NCBI GenBank assembly: GCA_027025615.1 | Contig: JALVQM010000195.1 | Span: forward strand, 1 to 15,932 | Reading direction: 5' to 3' | Length of the DNA: 15,932 bases | Source: Desulfobacteraceae bacterium | GTDB taxonomy: Bacteria > Desulfobacterota > Desulfobacteria > Desulfobacterales > Desulfosarcinaceae | In this document: piece by piece, positions 1 through 7,832 of the stretch | Position numbering within the stretch: the stretch's first letter is position 1 | Layout: the number at the start of each line of letters is the position of its first letter | Translations under genes and position numbers: made by a program | Notes under the pieces: model-generated | The model's input: the letters and a program-made list of their open reading frames with translations, nothing else | Told to the model about the DNA's origin: nothing | Databases searched by the model: none

Positions 1-1224
1 GATAACAGCGATGCGTTTGCCGCTTAACTCCGGCAGTTCCGGTACGGCGGCATCTATGCTGGCCTGGCCAAGTTGGGAAACGTCCACCGGGTCCATGGCT
101 GCTTCTTTTTTGGTGCAGGCTTCCATGCAGGGATGGGGGCAGAGGTAACCACATACGGTCGCCGGGAAGGGGGTATAAGCAAGGGCAAGGTCGACTGCTT
201 CATCCACCCGTCCATCGCGTACCAGTCGCCAGCGCTGGTGCACAGGGATGCCGGTAGGACAGGATGCTTCGCAGGGTGCCTTGTACTTTTGGTTTTCCCA
301 AACCGGCACGAATCGCCGCATATCACCCCTGGTGATTACCGGGATCGGGCTGCGGTCAATATCGGTAAGGTCGCCGACAAGTCCCCCCTGGCCCAGGGTT
401 TTATCCCAGACCTGGTTGCGGTACTCGGCAATAGATCGGCGCATGGCACCGGTTCGCTGGTGGGGCTTGCGGGCAACCAGCAGCTGCCACTGGTTGCGGT
501 CAACCAGTTCCCCAATCAGCTCAGGGCGGTTGATACGTTCCAGAAAAATTGACAGGTGTTGTCGCAGCCAGGCCCATTGTTCGTCGTTTATGGGCACCTG
601 GAGGGCATCGGTCTGGCTGTAACCCTTGTGGGGTCCCCTGAAAAAGACCTTGCCACCGACCATTCCAACAAGGGGCCGATATCCAAGGACGTTGTCCGGC
701 CGCTGGGGGTTGTAACCGCAGATGACAGCTATACCGCCAGCCATGAATTCACCGAAATAATCGCCTACCGATCCCAGGACCCACAACTCGGGTGGTTCGA
801 AACGCGGATTGTGCTTGGTCATGGTCATGGCCCGGGCGCCGACGTTGCCGCCGACGTAAATTTTGCCCTGGGCCATGGCGTTGGCCGTACCGTTGGAAGC
901 ATGGCCGTGAATAACGATCTGGGCACCGGCGTTCAGCCAGCCCACATCGTCTGAAGCCGGTCCCATGACCTCTATGAAAGTATTGGGAAACCCCATGGCC
1001 CCTACCCGCTGTCCGGGATGACCGTCTATTTTTATGTAAACCGGTTCATTGCCGGCCCGCCAGAGACGACCACCGATACCATGCTGGCCATAGGCCTTGA
1101 CCACCAGATAACGTTTTCCCAGAGCTATAGACTCCTGGATAGTTTCTTCCATTATTCGCGAGTCTATCCGCTGGCCGTCCTTTTGGCCTGAAATTATGTT
1201 GTATTGGTTGCTGCTGTTTGCCAT
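1..1224 (-). CDS. Glutamate synthase GXGXG domain fused to GltD-like Fe-S/FAD subunit (3' end outside window)
   Basis: The visible 408 residues start at the ATG at 1224-1222, preceded by a GGAG-type ribosome site, and stay open to the window edge. Residues about 40-250 form a GXGXG beta-helix domain, the C-terminal domain of GltB, with its glycine-rich repeats (GQHGIGG, IYVGGNVGARAM, GDYFGEFMAGG). Residues about 310-375 carry the GltD/DPYD-type double Fe-S cluster region with Cys318, 322, 358, 362, 366 and 370 (CEASCPTGIP, CGYLCPHPCMEAC). The last visible residues, GKRIAVI, begin the first Rossmann strand of an FAD/NAD(P)H oxidoreductase, so the missing part should be the flavin and nicotinamide domains. 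Role (family knowledge): collects electrons from NAD(P)H for reductive glutamate synthesis; the GXGXG part is structural. The gene lies 14 bases after the FMN-core gene in the same operon. The fusion joins what are usually the end of the large subunit and the whole small subunit. The protein is cytoplasmic. Confidence 0.9.
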   Translation of the reverse strand, partial: MANSSNQYNIISGQKDGQRIDSRIMEETIQESIALGKRYLVVKAYGQHGIGGRLWRAGNEPVYIKIDGHPGQRVGAMGFPNTFIEVMGPASDDVGWLNAGAQIVIHGHASNGTANAMAQGKIYVGGNVGARAMTMTKHNPRFEPPELWVLGSVGDYFGEFMAGGIAVICGYNPQRPDNVLGYRPLVGMVGGKVFFRGPHKGYSQTDALQVPINDEQWAWLRQHLSIFLERINRPELIGELVDRNQWQLLVARKPHQRTGAMRRSIAEYRNQVWDKTLGQGGLVGDLTDIDRSPIPVITRGDMRRFVPVWENQKYKAPCEASCPTGIPVHQRWRLVRDGRVDEAVDLALAYTPFPATVCGYLCPHPCMEACTKKEAAMDPVDVSQLGQASIDAAVPELPELSGKRIAVI

Positions 1225-1238
1225 GTCTCTTTCTCCAT

Positions 1239-2873
1239 CTAGATCACATACTTGATTTTGAGACGTTCTGCGGCATGAAAGTCATCGATGCCCAGGGCGT
1301 CTGACATACCGATGGGAAGGGAAGTTGAACGACCCAGGGGGGCAACGATTTTTTTCAACTCGGTGTCGAAAGCTAAAAAGACATCTACCACCCTTTCGGC
1401 AACTTTTTCGATATCCAGCCTGCGGTACAACCGGGGGTCCTGGGAGGTGATTCCCTTGGGACAGCGGCCGATGTTGCATATGTTGCAGCGGTCTGATTCA
1501 GAACCAATGCAGCCGGCGGCGGCTTGCATGATATACTTGCCCGTCTGAACACCACTGGCGCCCAACATGATCAAGGCTGCCGCATTGGCTGCCAGGTTAC
1601 CCTGTTTGCCTATTCCCCCGCCGGCAAAAAGAGGCACCTCGTTTTGCTTGCCGATGGTCACCAGGTTGAGGTAACAGTCGCGGATGTTACTGGCGATGGG
1701 ATGTCCCATGTGGTCCATGGAGACATTGTAGGCGGCACCGGTGCCGCCATCTTCGCCGTCGATGGCCAGTCCTGCCGCATAAGGGTTGCGGGTAAGGTTG
1801 TTGAGTACGGCCAGGGCCGTCGAGGTGCCTGATATCTTGGGATAGACCGGCACCCTGAAGCCCCAGGCCATGTACATGGACTGGATCATCTTGGCCACCG
1901 ACTCTTCTATGGAATACTTGGTCTGGTGAGTTGGTGGACTGGGCAGGCTGACACCCGGCGGCACTCCCCGAATGGCAGCAATCAGCTTGTTAACCTTGTG
2001 CCACATCAGCAGGCCCCCGTCTCCCGGCTTGGCCCCCTGTCCATATTTGATTTCTATGGCACACGGGTCTTCTTTCATTTCAGGGATGGCATGGATAATT
2101 TCATCCCAGCCGAAATAGCCGCTGGCGATTTGGAGGATAACGTACTTGAGAAAGCGGCTTCGCAGCAGACGGGGAGGGCAGCCGCCTTCGCCGGTGCAGA
2201 TCCTGACAGGCATGCCCAGCTCCTCATTTAGATAGGCAACTCCCATTTGAAGCCCTTCCCACATGTTTGGTGAAAGGGCACCGAACGACATTCCGCCAAT
2301 GATCAGGGGATAAATTTCGCGTACTGGTGGAATCCATCCGTTTTGCTTGAGGAAATTCAGGCTCTGCTCCGGAGGCAGGACCCGTCCCAGTAAGGTTCGC
2401 AGTTCGAATTCGTGGCGCCCGGCATCCAGGGCCGGGTCGGTCAGCATTGAGATCCGGATAAATTTTATCCGGTCCAGAACTCCGGTTGCCTGGTTGCGTC
2501 GTCCGCCGCGACGCCGGGGTTGTCCGCCCCGGTTGATGTGGAATCGTTGCTTGTCGATTTCATCGTTGCGGACCGGAATGATGGCATCGTTGGGGCATAC
2601 CAGGCTGCACATGGCACAGCCTACACAGGCGTAAGCCGGGTCGGTTTTCTGCCTGATACCGTAAAAGAGGGAAAAACTGGTTTCCGGAACCGTGGTAGGA
2701 TCGATAGCTGCCTGGACCTTGCGCTTGCGAAAAACACCCAGCTCGATAGCGTTGACCGGGCAAACAGCTGTGCATTTACCGCAAAGGGTGCATTTGTCAC
2801 GGTTCCAGAGGATCTGCCAGTGCAGATCCTTGATACTCAGGGTTGATGGGGCAATGGGTCTGTCTGGCAACAT
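1239..2873 (-). CDS. Glutamate synthase core (FMN domain) with N-terminal 2x[4Fe-4S] ferredoxin
   Basis: 544 residues. The N-terminus has two classical 4Fe-4S motifs, Cys28/31/34/38 (CTLCGKCTAVCP) and Cys83/86/89/93 (CVGCAMCSLVCP). Residues about 155-510 are the glutamate synthase central/FMN barrel: GGMSFGALSP near 193, GEGGCPPR near 228, IKYGQGAKPGDGG near 275, SPPTH near 312, ISGTSTAL near 347, DGEDGGTGA near 372 and the phosphate-binding GGIGKQGN near 419. The enzyme condenses 2-oxoglutarate with ammonia from the amidotransferase subunit and reduces the product to glutamate. A Cys cluster (455, 463, 466, 471; ending RCPKGI) stands where GltB binds its 3Fe-4S centre, but the spacing differs from the usual C-x5-C-x4-C. 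The start is supported by AGGAGG eight bases or so upstream. The first 37 bases overlap the end of the amidotransferase gene, suggesting coupled translation. A paralogous role such as N-methylglutamate synthase (MgsC/GlxD-like) is possible but less likely among nitrogen-assimilation genes. Confidence 0.92.
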   Translation of the reverse strand: MLPDRPIAPSTLSIKDLHWQILWNRDKCTLCGKCTAVCPVNAIELGVFRKRKVQAAIDPTTVPETSFSLFYGIRQKTDPAYACVGCAMCSLVCPNDAIIPVRNDEIDKQRFHINRGGQPRRRGGRRNQATGVLDRIKFIRISMLTDPALDAGRHEFELRTLLGRVLPPEQSLNFLKQNGWIPPVREIYPLIIGGMSFGALSPNMWEGLQMGVAYLNEELGMPVRICTGEGGCPPRLLRSRFLKYVILQIASGYFGWDEIIHAIPEMKEDPCAIEIKYGQGAKPGDGGLLMWHKVNKLIAAIRGVPPGVSLPSPPTHQTKYSIEESVAKMIQSMYMAWGFRVPVYPKISGTSTALAVLNNLTRNPYAAGLAIDGEDGGTGAAYNVSMDHMGHPIASNIRDCYLNLVTIGKQNEVPLFAGGGIGKQGNLAANAAALIMLGASGVQTGKYIMQAAAGCIGSESDRCNICNIGRCPKGITSQDPRLYRRLDIEKVAERVVDVFLAFDTELKKIVAPLGRSTSLPIGMSDALGIDDFHAAERLKIKYVI

Positions 2874-3967
2874 ATCTTAACCTCCTGGCGGTCAGGGCCG
2901 ACGATGGCCGTGTCCAGGTACATGGGTTGAAAATCCTTGCTTTTGTCCCGATCAGGAATGGCCGCGTCCAGGCCGCAGATTTCAGATGAAAAGGCAAAAC
3001 AGCCGGGGCGGCCTCCCACCACACCGGGCCGCAGCTTTTTGCGATCCTGAGCCATGAAAAGAGTATGGTCAGGAAGGCAGCCGATGACACAGTTGGGACC
3101 GTCGATAATCAGTTGTCGACAACTTTGCTTGAGCTGCTTGAGAAAATCCTTGTCGGGATGAGAGTCGATATCGGCATCCTGGAGGGGAGTGATAACATGT
3201 TTGTAAGCTTCTATATCCAGCCCCAGGTGCGTGTAGAGGTAATGCAGGATATGGGTAAAGACTTCCGAGTCGGACTGGTAACCTATATAGCCCGGGAAAC
3301 CGCGGGAACTTAAAAATTGACGGATAGGAATGAAAGCCGTGTTTTCGCCGTTGGTCATACTGGCAAAGCCCTGGATGAAAAAGGGGTGGCAAGCATACAG
3401 GTTGATGGCATAGTTGGTGTTCTGACGGCCCTGGGCCATTATTACCCGGGCCCATAATTCCTTGCGGTCCAGGTTCAGGTAGCGGGCAACCGTCATGGGA
3501 TCGCCGATTTCCTTGATCATGATTACATCGGGCCAGAATGAAAAGACGATCATATCGCCGGCATCTTCACCCATCTGCCTCAGAGTAAGACGGGTCTGAA
3601 GCAGCCGGTAATGTAATTCGCTTTCCGGAAGATCTTCCCATTCTTCAGGATATTCATAGGCCCTGATGAGGTAGATATCCCTTTTGGGTACTCCGGCAGG
3701 AGGGGTCTTGGGTACCTTGATGGTTATTTTGTACTTGGTCATGAAACCACAATCCATCATGAAGGTGTCCAGGCGGCGGAGACCCTTTTCACTGAAGATG
3801 CCCGACAGGATCGGGGCGTTCTTGATTTCTTCGAAGGGCCCGGCCAGGTCCCTGAGAAACAGTCCCACTCCCGAGCCGTCATGTCCCTCACGCATGACGT
3901 CCATGGCGTCTATGGCTTTCATGGGCGACATTGGCTCCTGGCTGGTTATTGCAAAAAGACGACACAT
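2837..3967 (-). CDS. Class II glutamine amidotransferase subunit of split glutamate synthase
   Basis: 376 residues beginning MCRLFAI, so removal of Met exposes Cys2, the N-terminal nucleophile of Ntn-type (class II) glutaminases. Further family marks are REGHDGSGVG at 26-35, a glutamine-site block around 181-209 (QGRQNTNYAIN and, before the next strand, TNGENTAF with the NGE triad) and SDSEVF at 232-237. It corresponds to the N-terminal domain of ordinary GltB, here a separate protein. It hydrolyses glutamine and passes ammonia to the FMN-core protein. It is the first gene of the operon. The start is set by AAGGAG upstream and by the need for Cys at position 2. Its 3' end overlaps the next gene by 37 bases. 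A sigma-54 promoter about 85 bases upstream suggests nitrogen control. It also resembles GlxB/MgsA-type proteins, so the exact amide product is inferred from context. Confidence 0.9.
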   Translation of the reverse strand: MCRLFAITSQEPMSPMKAIDAMDVMREGHDGSGVGLFLRDLAGPFEEIKNAPILSGIFSEKGLRRLDTFMMDCGFMTKYKITIKVPKTPPAGVPKRDIYLIRAYEYPEEWEDLPESELHYRLLQTRLTLRQMGEDAGDMIVFSFWPDVIMIKEIGDPMTVARYLNLDRKELWARVIMAQGRQNTNYAINLYACHPFFIQGFASMTNGENTAFIPIRQFLSSRGFPGYIGYQSDSEVFTHILHYLYTHLGLDIEAYKHVITPLQDADIDSHPDKDFLKQLKQSCRQLIIDGPNCVIGCLPDHTLFMAQDRKKLRPGVVGGRPGCFAFSSEICGLDAAIPDRDKSKDFQPMYLDTAIVGPDRQEVKICCQTDPLPHQP

Positions 3968-4050
3968 GGTTAACTTTCTCCTTGTCTTGCCGGCGGTGAG
4001 CCGGTAACCCTATCCCAGCGGATGATCGTAAATGGACTTATAACGATAAC

Positions 4051-4065
4051 GCAATATGCATGCCA
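4051..4065 (-). promoter_or_regulatory. Sigma-54 (-24/-12) promoter for the glutamate synthase operon
   Basis: On the minus strand the bases read TGGCATGCATATTGC, against the RpoN consensus TGGCACG-N4-TTGC. GG and GC are separated by the required 10 bases, and only one of the conserved positions before the final W differs. The expected transcription start is near 4040, leaving about 70 bases of untranslated leader before the amidotransferase ATG. No clear NtrC-type dyad was recognised upstream. A GTATTGTC octamer occurs twice in the upstream region (4073-4080 and 4127-4134), but its meaning is unknown. Confidence 0.7.
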
Positions 4066-4180
4066 CGGCTTCGTATTGTCTGGAATATCCCGATTCGTGA
4101 GCATTTATAAGCAGATTAGCCAATGAGTATTGTCCGTCTATTTACAAAAATGCAATAAAATTTTTGGCAAAATTACAATA

Positions 4181-7105
4181 ATGTCTAGTATTGTTAAAAA
4201 ACCTCCTTTGCCTGACTTGGCACCTGAATTAGAAGCCCGGGGACAAAAGCGGCTTGATTCCTTCTTAAAACTGAGTCGCCAGGCAGGTTGTGAATTCCAG
4301 CCCGATTCTGATACTGCCGAGGCTTTGAAACGGGCTTTTGTGTTCAGCCAGTTTGTATATCGTTGCGCCAAGGGCAATCCCCGGGTTTTGACCAGGTTGC
4401 TCGAAAGTGGAAACCTGTGGGAGAAACATGATGCCGGGCGGTTGCGGCAACTTCTGGCCGAGGAGCTTGAAGCCTGTGAATCTGAAGACCGGCGGGCGGT
4501 CCTGTTCTCAGGCTTGCGTAGATACCGTCGCACCCAAATGCTGCGGATTGCAATTGTTGATCTGGCCGGAAGAAAGCCGCTTGAGGATGTCCTGGAAGAA
4601 GTTTCCCTGCTGGCCGAAGTTTGCCTCCAGAAAGCTGTGGAAGGGCTTTTTGAAATCCTGACCGGCAGATTTGGACGGCCCCTGGCACTGGATGACCAGC
4701 CCGCAGTGCCGGTTGTCCTTGCCCTGGGGAAGCTCGGGGGCCGGGAACTGAATTTTTCATCAGATATTGATCTGGTTTTTGCTTACAGCGCTGAGGGCCG
4801 GACCAGCTGTGATGAAGTCGGCCCGGGTATATCCAATGAAGAATTTTTTCAGCGTCTTTTCAGGGATCTTATCCAGCTTATTGGAAGTTCCAGTTCCGAT
4901 GGTTTTGTTTTCCGGGTAGATACCCGCCTGCGCCCTTACGGCCAGGTAGGTCCCCTGGCGATGAGTTTTGGTCGTATGGAGGACTATTACCAGCGACAAG
5001 GGCGGGAATGGGAGCGCTACGCTCTGATAAAGGCCCGGGCCGTGGCAGGCAACCTTGAATCCGGACAGAAGTTGCTTGAAAGATTGAAGCCCTTTGTATA
5101 TCGCCGCTATCTGGATTACGGGGTGTTCGAGGAGTTGCGCGAAATGAAGGCCAAGATAATGGCCGAAGTGAAAGCCAAGGGACTGCAAAACGATATCAAA
5201 CTGGGCCCGGGCGGTATCAGGGAAATCGAATTTTTCGGTCAGGTCTTTCAGCTGTTGCGTGGCGGTGTTCAGCCGGCTTACCAGCAGCGGTCGATCCAGG
5301 CTACATTGCGCCGCCTGGCAGATTACGGGGCCGTTGACCGGCGCACCATGACCCAACTGCTTGAGGCCTATCGTTTCTTGCGGACGGTGGAAAATCGTTT
5401 GCAGCAGTGGGAAGATCACCAGACCCACAAGTTGCCGACCGATGCCAGGGATCGCCTGCGGCTGGCATGCTCCATGGGATTTTCAGCCCTGGCTGATTTT
5501 GAGACTCAGCTGGACCGGCACCGGCACCTGGTTCAGCGGCGTTTTGACATGCTCCTGGACGAAGGCGGCCTGAAAAGGGGCCATGGCAAGGTCCCCGGTG
5601 TTGACGAAAATATCCTGGAGCAGATTTGCCGCGGCCGGACCGACAGTCGACAGGCCGCTGATTTGTTGGGACGGTTGGGATATGGTGATCCTGACAAGGT
5701 CCTGGAAACATTGGCTGGACTGCGCAAGTTGCCGGCCTTGAAAAGGCTGAGCCAGGCAGGTCGGATAAAACTCAATAAGTTGTTGCCCTTGTTCCTGACT
5801 GACGTGGCGGCAAATGCGGGCAGCCAGCCGGAGCTTGTTTTCCGGCGTTTGATGGAACTGCTGGCCAGTATTCAGGGCCGGGTGCCATATTTGTCCCTGT
5901 TGATCGAGTCCGCTACGGCCAGGCTGCACCTGATTCGCCTGACGGCGGCCAGTTCCTGGATCGCCCGGTTTGTGGCTCGTCATCCTGTCCTGCTGGACGA
6001 GTTGATCGACCCGCGCACCCTTTATGAACCTGCCACGCGTGAAAGCCTTAAAAAAGAGCTTGAACGGCAGATGGCGGCTATTGACCCGGATGATCTGGAA
6101 CAGCAGATGGATGCCCTGCGGGTTTTTCAACAGGTCAATACTCTGAGGGTGGCTGCGGCCGATATAACCGATGTCCTGCCCCTGATGAAAGTCAGTGACA
6201 GGCTGAGTGACCTGGCTGAAACAATCCTGGAAAAAGTATTGGAGCTGTGCTGGGAACAACTTGTGGCAAAACATGGCCGCCCGGGGGTAGATCTGGACGG
6301 TCAGGCCTGTGATCGCGGTTTTGTGGTCGTGGCTTACGGGAAACTGGGCGGACTCGAGCTGGGTTACGGCTCTGACCTGGATCTGGTTTTCCTGCATGCA
6401 GCCGCCGGCGGAACCACCGACGGCCCGCGGCCGGTGGACAACACCCATTTTTATACCCGCCTGGGGCAGCGGGTGCTGCACATGCTTACTGCTCATACGG
6501 CAGCCGGTATTTTATATCAGGCTGATATGCGCTTGCGGCCCAGCGGTGATTCGGGACTTCTGGTAAGTCGCCTGGAATCATTCCGTCGCTACCAACTGGA
6601 AGATGCCTGGACGTGGGAGCACCAGGCCCTGGTTCGGGCCAGGGCGGTCGTGGGAGACCCTGCCTTGAAACAGGCTTTCGAAAAAATACGCCGCCGGGTC
6701 ATGATCGAGCCCCGGGACGCCAAAACCCTCCTGGCCCGGGTGACCGAAATGCGCGGCAGGTTGCGCAAGGCCCAGGACAGGTCAAGTGCAGGCGAATTTG
6801 ACCTCAAACAAGGTTTTGGAGGAATTGTTGATATCGAATTCCTGGTGCAATACCTGGTTTTAAGAAATGCTTCACGCTTCCCTGAGCTTGCCCGCTGGAC
6901 CGACAATGTCCGTTTGCTGCAGAGCCTTGCCACGGCAGGTATAATAGATCAGGAGACAGCTTACCTGCTAAGAAGAGCTTATCTGATATACCGTGCCATG
7001 GCCCATCGCTGCAATCTTCAGGAACGTCCTGTCCTGGTGACTGGCGGGCATTTCGACGGGTTACGGGCAGCTGTGCAGTCTGCCTGGCGCAGGTTCATGG
7101 TCTAA
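4181..7105 (+). CDS. glnE: Bifunctional glutamine synthetase adenylyltransferase / adenylyl-removing enzyme
   Basis: 974 residues from the ATG at 4181, close to the roughly 945 of E. coli GlnE. It has the expected two nucleotidyltransferase halves. The N-terminal de-adenylylase motif GKLGGRELNFSSDIDLVF starts near residue 183 (Asp195/Asp197) and is followed by GPGGIREIEFFGQ. The C-terminal adenylylase motif GKLGGLELGYGSDLDLVF starts at residue 720 (Asp732/Asp734) and is followed by GFGGIVDIEFLVQYLVL. The protein attaches AMP to, and removes it from, the regulatory tyrosine of GlnA in response to the PII protein and glutamine. An in-frame TTG at 4130 would add 17 residues, but they are lysine/isoleucine-rich, unlike the family, and have no better ribosome site. 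The ATG also lacks a clear Shine-Dalgarno, so the start is moderately certain and translation may be weak. The gene is divergent from the glutamate synthase operon and convergent with the B12-controlled gene. Confidence 0.96.
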   Translation: MSSIVKKPPLPDLAPELEARGQKRLDSFLKLSRQAGCEFQPDSDTAEALKRAFVFSQFVYRCAKGNPRVLTRLLESGNLWEKHDAGRLRQLLAEELEACESEDRRAVLFSGLRRYRRTQMLRIAIVDLAGRKPLEDVLEEVSLLAEVCLQKAVEGLFEILTGRFGRPLALDDQPAVPVVLALGKLGGRELNFSSDIDLVFAYSAEGRTSCDEVGPGISNEEFFQRLFRDLIQLIGSSSSDGFVFRVDTRLRPYGQVGPLAMSFGRMEDYYQRQGREWERYALIKARAVAGNLESGQKLLERLKPFVYRRYLDYGVFEELREMKAKIMAEVKAKGLQNDIKLGPGGIREIEFFGQVFQLLRGGVQPAYQQRSIQATLRRLADYGAVDRRTMTQLLEAYRFLRTVENRLQQWEDHQTHKLPTDARDRLRLACSMGFSALADFETQLDRHRHLVQRRFDMLLDEGGLKRGHGKVPGVDENILEQICRGRTDSRQAADLLGRLGYGDPDKVLETLAGLRKLPALKRLSQAGRIKLNKLLPLFLTDVAANAGSQPELVFRRLMELLASIQGRVPYLSLLIESATARLHLIRLTAASSWIARFVARHPVLLDELIDPRTLYEPATRESLKKELERQMAAIDPDDLEQQMDALRVFQQVNTLRVAAADITDVLPLMKVSDRLSDLAETILEKVLELCWEQLVAKHGRPGVDLDGQACDRGFVVVAYGKLGGLELGYGSDLDLVFLHAAAGGTTDGPRPVDNTHFYTRLGQRVLHMLTAHTAAGILYQADMRLRPSGDSGLLVSRLESFRRYQLEDAWTWEHQALVRARAVVGDPALKQAFEKIRRRVMIEPRDAKTLLARVTEMRGRLRKAQDRSSAGEFDLKQGFGGIVDIEFLVQYLVLRNASRFPELARWTDNVRLLQSLATAGIIDQETAYLLRRAYLIYRAMAHRCNLQERPVLVTGGHFDGLRAAVQSAWRRFMV

Positions 7106-7217
7106 TATTTTAACCTGGTTTCTGCTGCTCGACCTGCCTAAGCCGCTCAGGCCGGGTCTGGCGGCAGTTTGGTGCCAATACTGCCGATAAATCCAAAGCC
7201 TGCGAACCTCATGGTTT

Positions 7218-7478
7218 TCATCCACAAAGACGTAGCTGGTGTTCGGCAAGGCGAATTTTGCCCTTGTCGACCCACTGTCCCAGCCTGCATATGACTTGCA
7301 CCATGCCTTTGGCCACAAGAGCCCACCAGACGTAGTTGATGTCATAATGCCCGCCGCTTTCTGTTATGATTTCCAGTGCGTCGGGTTGCACGTCGAGGTT
7401 TTCAATAACGGGCAGCTTATCAGAATCCGGATCTGGCGGTTGTTTTCCGGTTACATAGACGATCAGTCCTGTTTTCAT
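7218..7478 (-). CDS. Small cobalamin-riboswitch-controlled protein of unknown function
   Basis: 86 residues starting MKTGLIVYVTG, with AAGGAAG just upstream of the ATG. I do not recognise the family. The predicted chain looks like a compact alpha/beta protein: a hydrophobic strand at 3-9, an acidic/proline-rich stretch (PPDPDSD) at 14-20, a helix with adjacent tryptophans (NYVWWALVAKGM) around 48-59, a strand with a cysteine (VQVICRLG), and a C-terminal end RLCG. There is no signal peptide or membrane segment. The two cysteines, one of them next to last, could bind metal or thiols, but that is a guess. It is the only gene visible between the cobalamin riboswitch (7607-7785) and the end of the convergent glnE, so its expression should fall when cobalamin is plentiful. 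That suggests a role in corrinoid or cobalt supply, or a B12-independent substitute. Reality as a gene rests on the ribosome site, the riboswitch and the protein-like composition. Confidence 0.75.
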   Translation of the reverse strand: MKTGLIVYVTGKQPPDPDSDKLPVIENLDVQPDALEIITESGGHYDINYVWWALVAKGMVQVICRLGQWVDKGKIRLAEHQLRLCG

Positions 7479-7501
7479 GGCTTCTTCCTTTGCAAAATAA
7501 A

Positions 7502-7533
7502 GAACCCTTCCAGCGTTGAATGCAGGAAGGGTT
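7502..7533 (-). terminator. Intrinsic terminator, expression platform of the cobalamin riboswitch
   Basis: On the minus strand a perfect 9-bp stem AACCCTTCC / GGAAGGGTT (7533-7525 with 7511-7503) encloses a 13-base loop and is followed by TTCTTTATTTTG. It lies between the riboswitch aptamer and the ATG at 7478, which is where a transcription-termination platform would be expected. Confidence 0.75.
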
Positions 7534-7606
7534 GCACCCGGTTTTCTTCACCTTTGCTTTATTGCGTGTTGTTAATCCATACTCCGTGGACAAACACACC
7601 TCCGGC

Positions 7607-7785
7607 AGTTGAAACAGGTCTTCTGGCTTCCCCATCCTGGCTTGGCCTGCCCATGTCAGTTGGCTGACACAGTGACTTAAAATTACCGGCAGGCGGCCCC
7701 CTGAAGGGGCTTTGGGTTACAGCGGCGGGATCGCTCCCGATTCCCACGGAATTGCCTCTTCGGCCGGTTGAACGGCACTTCAACT
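7607..7785 (-). promoter_or_regulatory. Cobalamin (adenosylcobalamin-type) riboswitch aptamer
   Basis: Read on the minus strand, the conserved core is present in order. A closing P1 stem AGTTGAA (7785-7779) pairs with TTCAACT (7613-7607). Then come AGTGCC, a GGGAATCGGGAGCGATCCCG block ending CCGCTGTAACC (7729-7715), a peripheral GCCCC-TTCA-GGGG hairpin, AAGTCACTG, and finally the B12 box GAAGCCAGAAGACCTG (7630-7615). The layout and length (about 180 nt) fit the large class I cobalamin riboswitches. Ligand binding is expected to favour the terminator downstream and reduce expression of the small gene at 7218-7478. Confidence 0.93.
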
Positions 7786-7802
7786 TTCTGATATTTACAG
7801 GC

Positions 7803-7832
7803 ATAATCAAAACGGAACCTGTTTCCGGTCAA
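7803..7832 (-). promoter_or_regulatory. Sigma-70-type promoter of the riboswitch transcript
   Basis: The minus strand has TTGACC (7832-7827), 18 bases, then GATTAT (7808-7803), placing the transcription start just before the riboswitch P1 stem. The -35 matches 5 of 6 and the -10 matches 4 of 6 consensus positions. Confidence 0.5.

Noticed and set aside
73..954. Plus-strand open frames opposite the left-hand glutamate synthase gene
   Set aside because: They are antisense to a frame with clear GXGXG and Fe-S motifs, and their translations show no domain-like features.
1239..3967. N-methylglutamate synthase (MgsABC/GlxBCD) as the identity of the split enzyme
   Set aside because: The domain split is similar, but the GltD-like fusion, the extra ferredoxin domain and the gln gene context favour glutamate synthase. 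No methylamine pathway gene is visible.
4130..4180. TTG-initiated N-terminal extension of glnE
   Set aside because: Seventeen extra residues of low-complexity, AT-rich composition with no ribosome site; the ATG at 4181 fits the family length better.
7142..7165. GCCGC/GCGGC hairpin between glnE and the convergent small gene
   Set aside because: A five-pair stem with a long loop and only three T's after it; too weak to call a terminator.
7420..7635. 71-residue minus-strand frame starting inside the B12 box region
   Set aside because: It overlaps the riboswitch core and terminator, whose conservation explains the sequence. It has no ribosome site and overlaps the better supported small gene.
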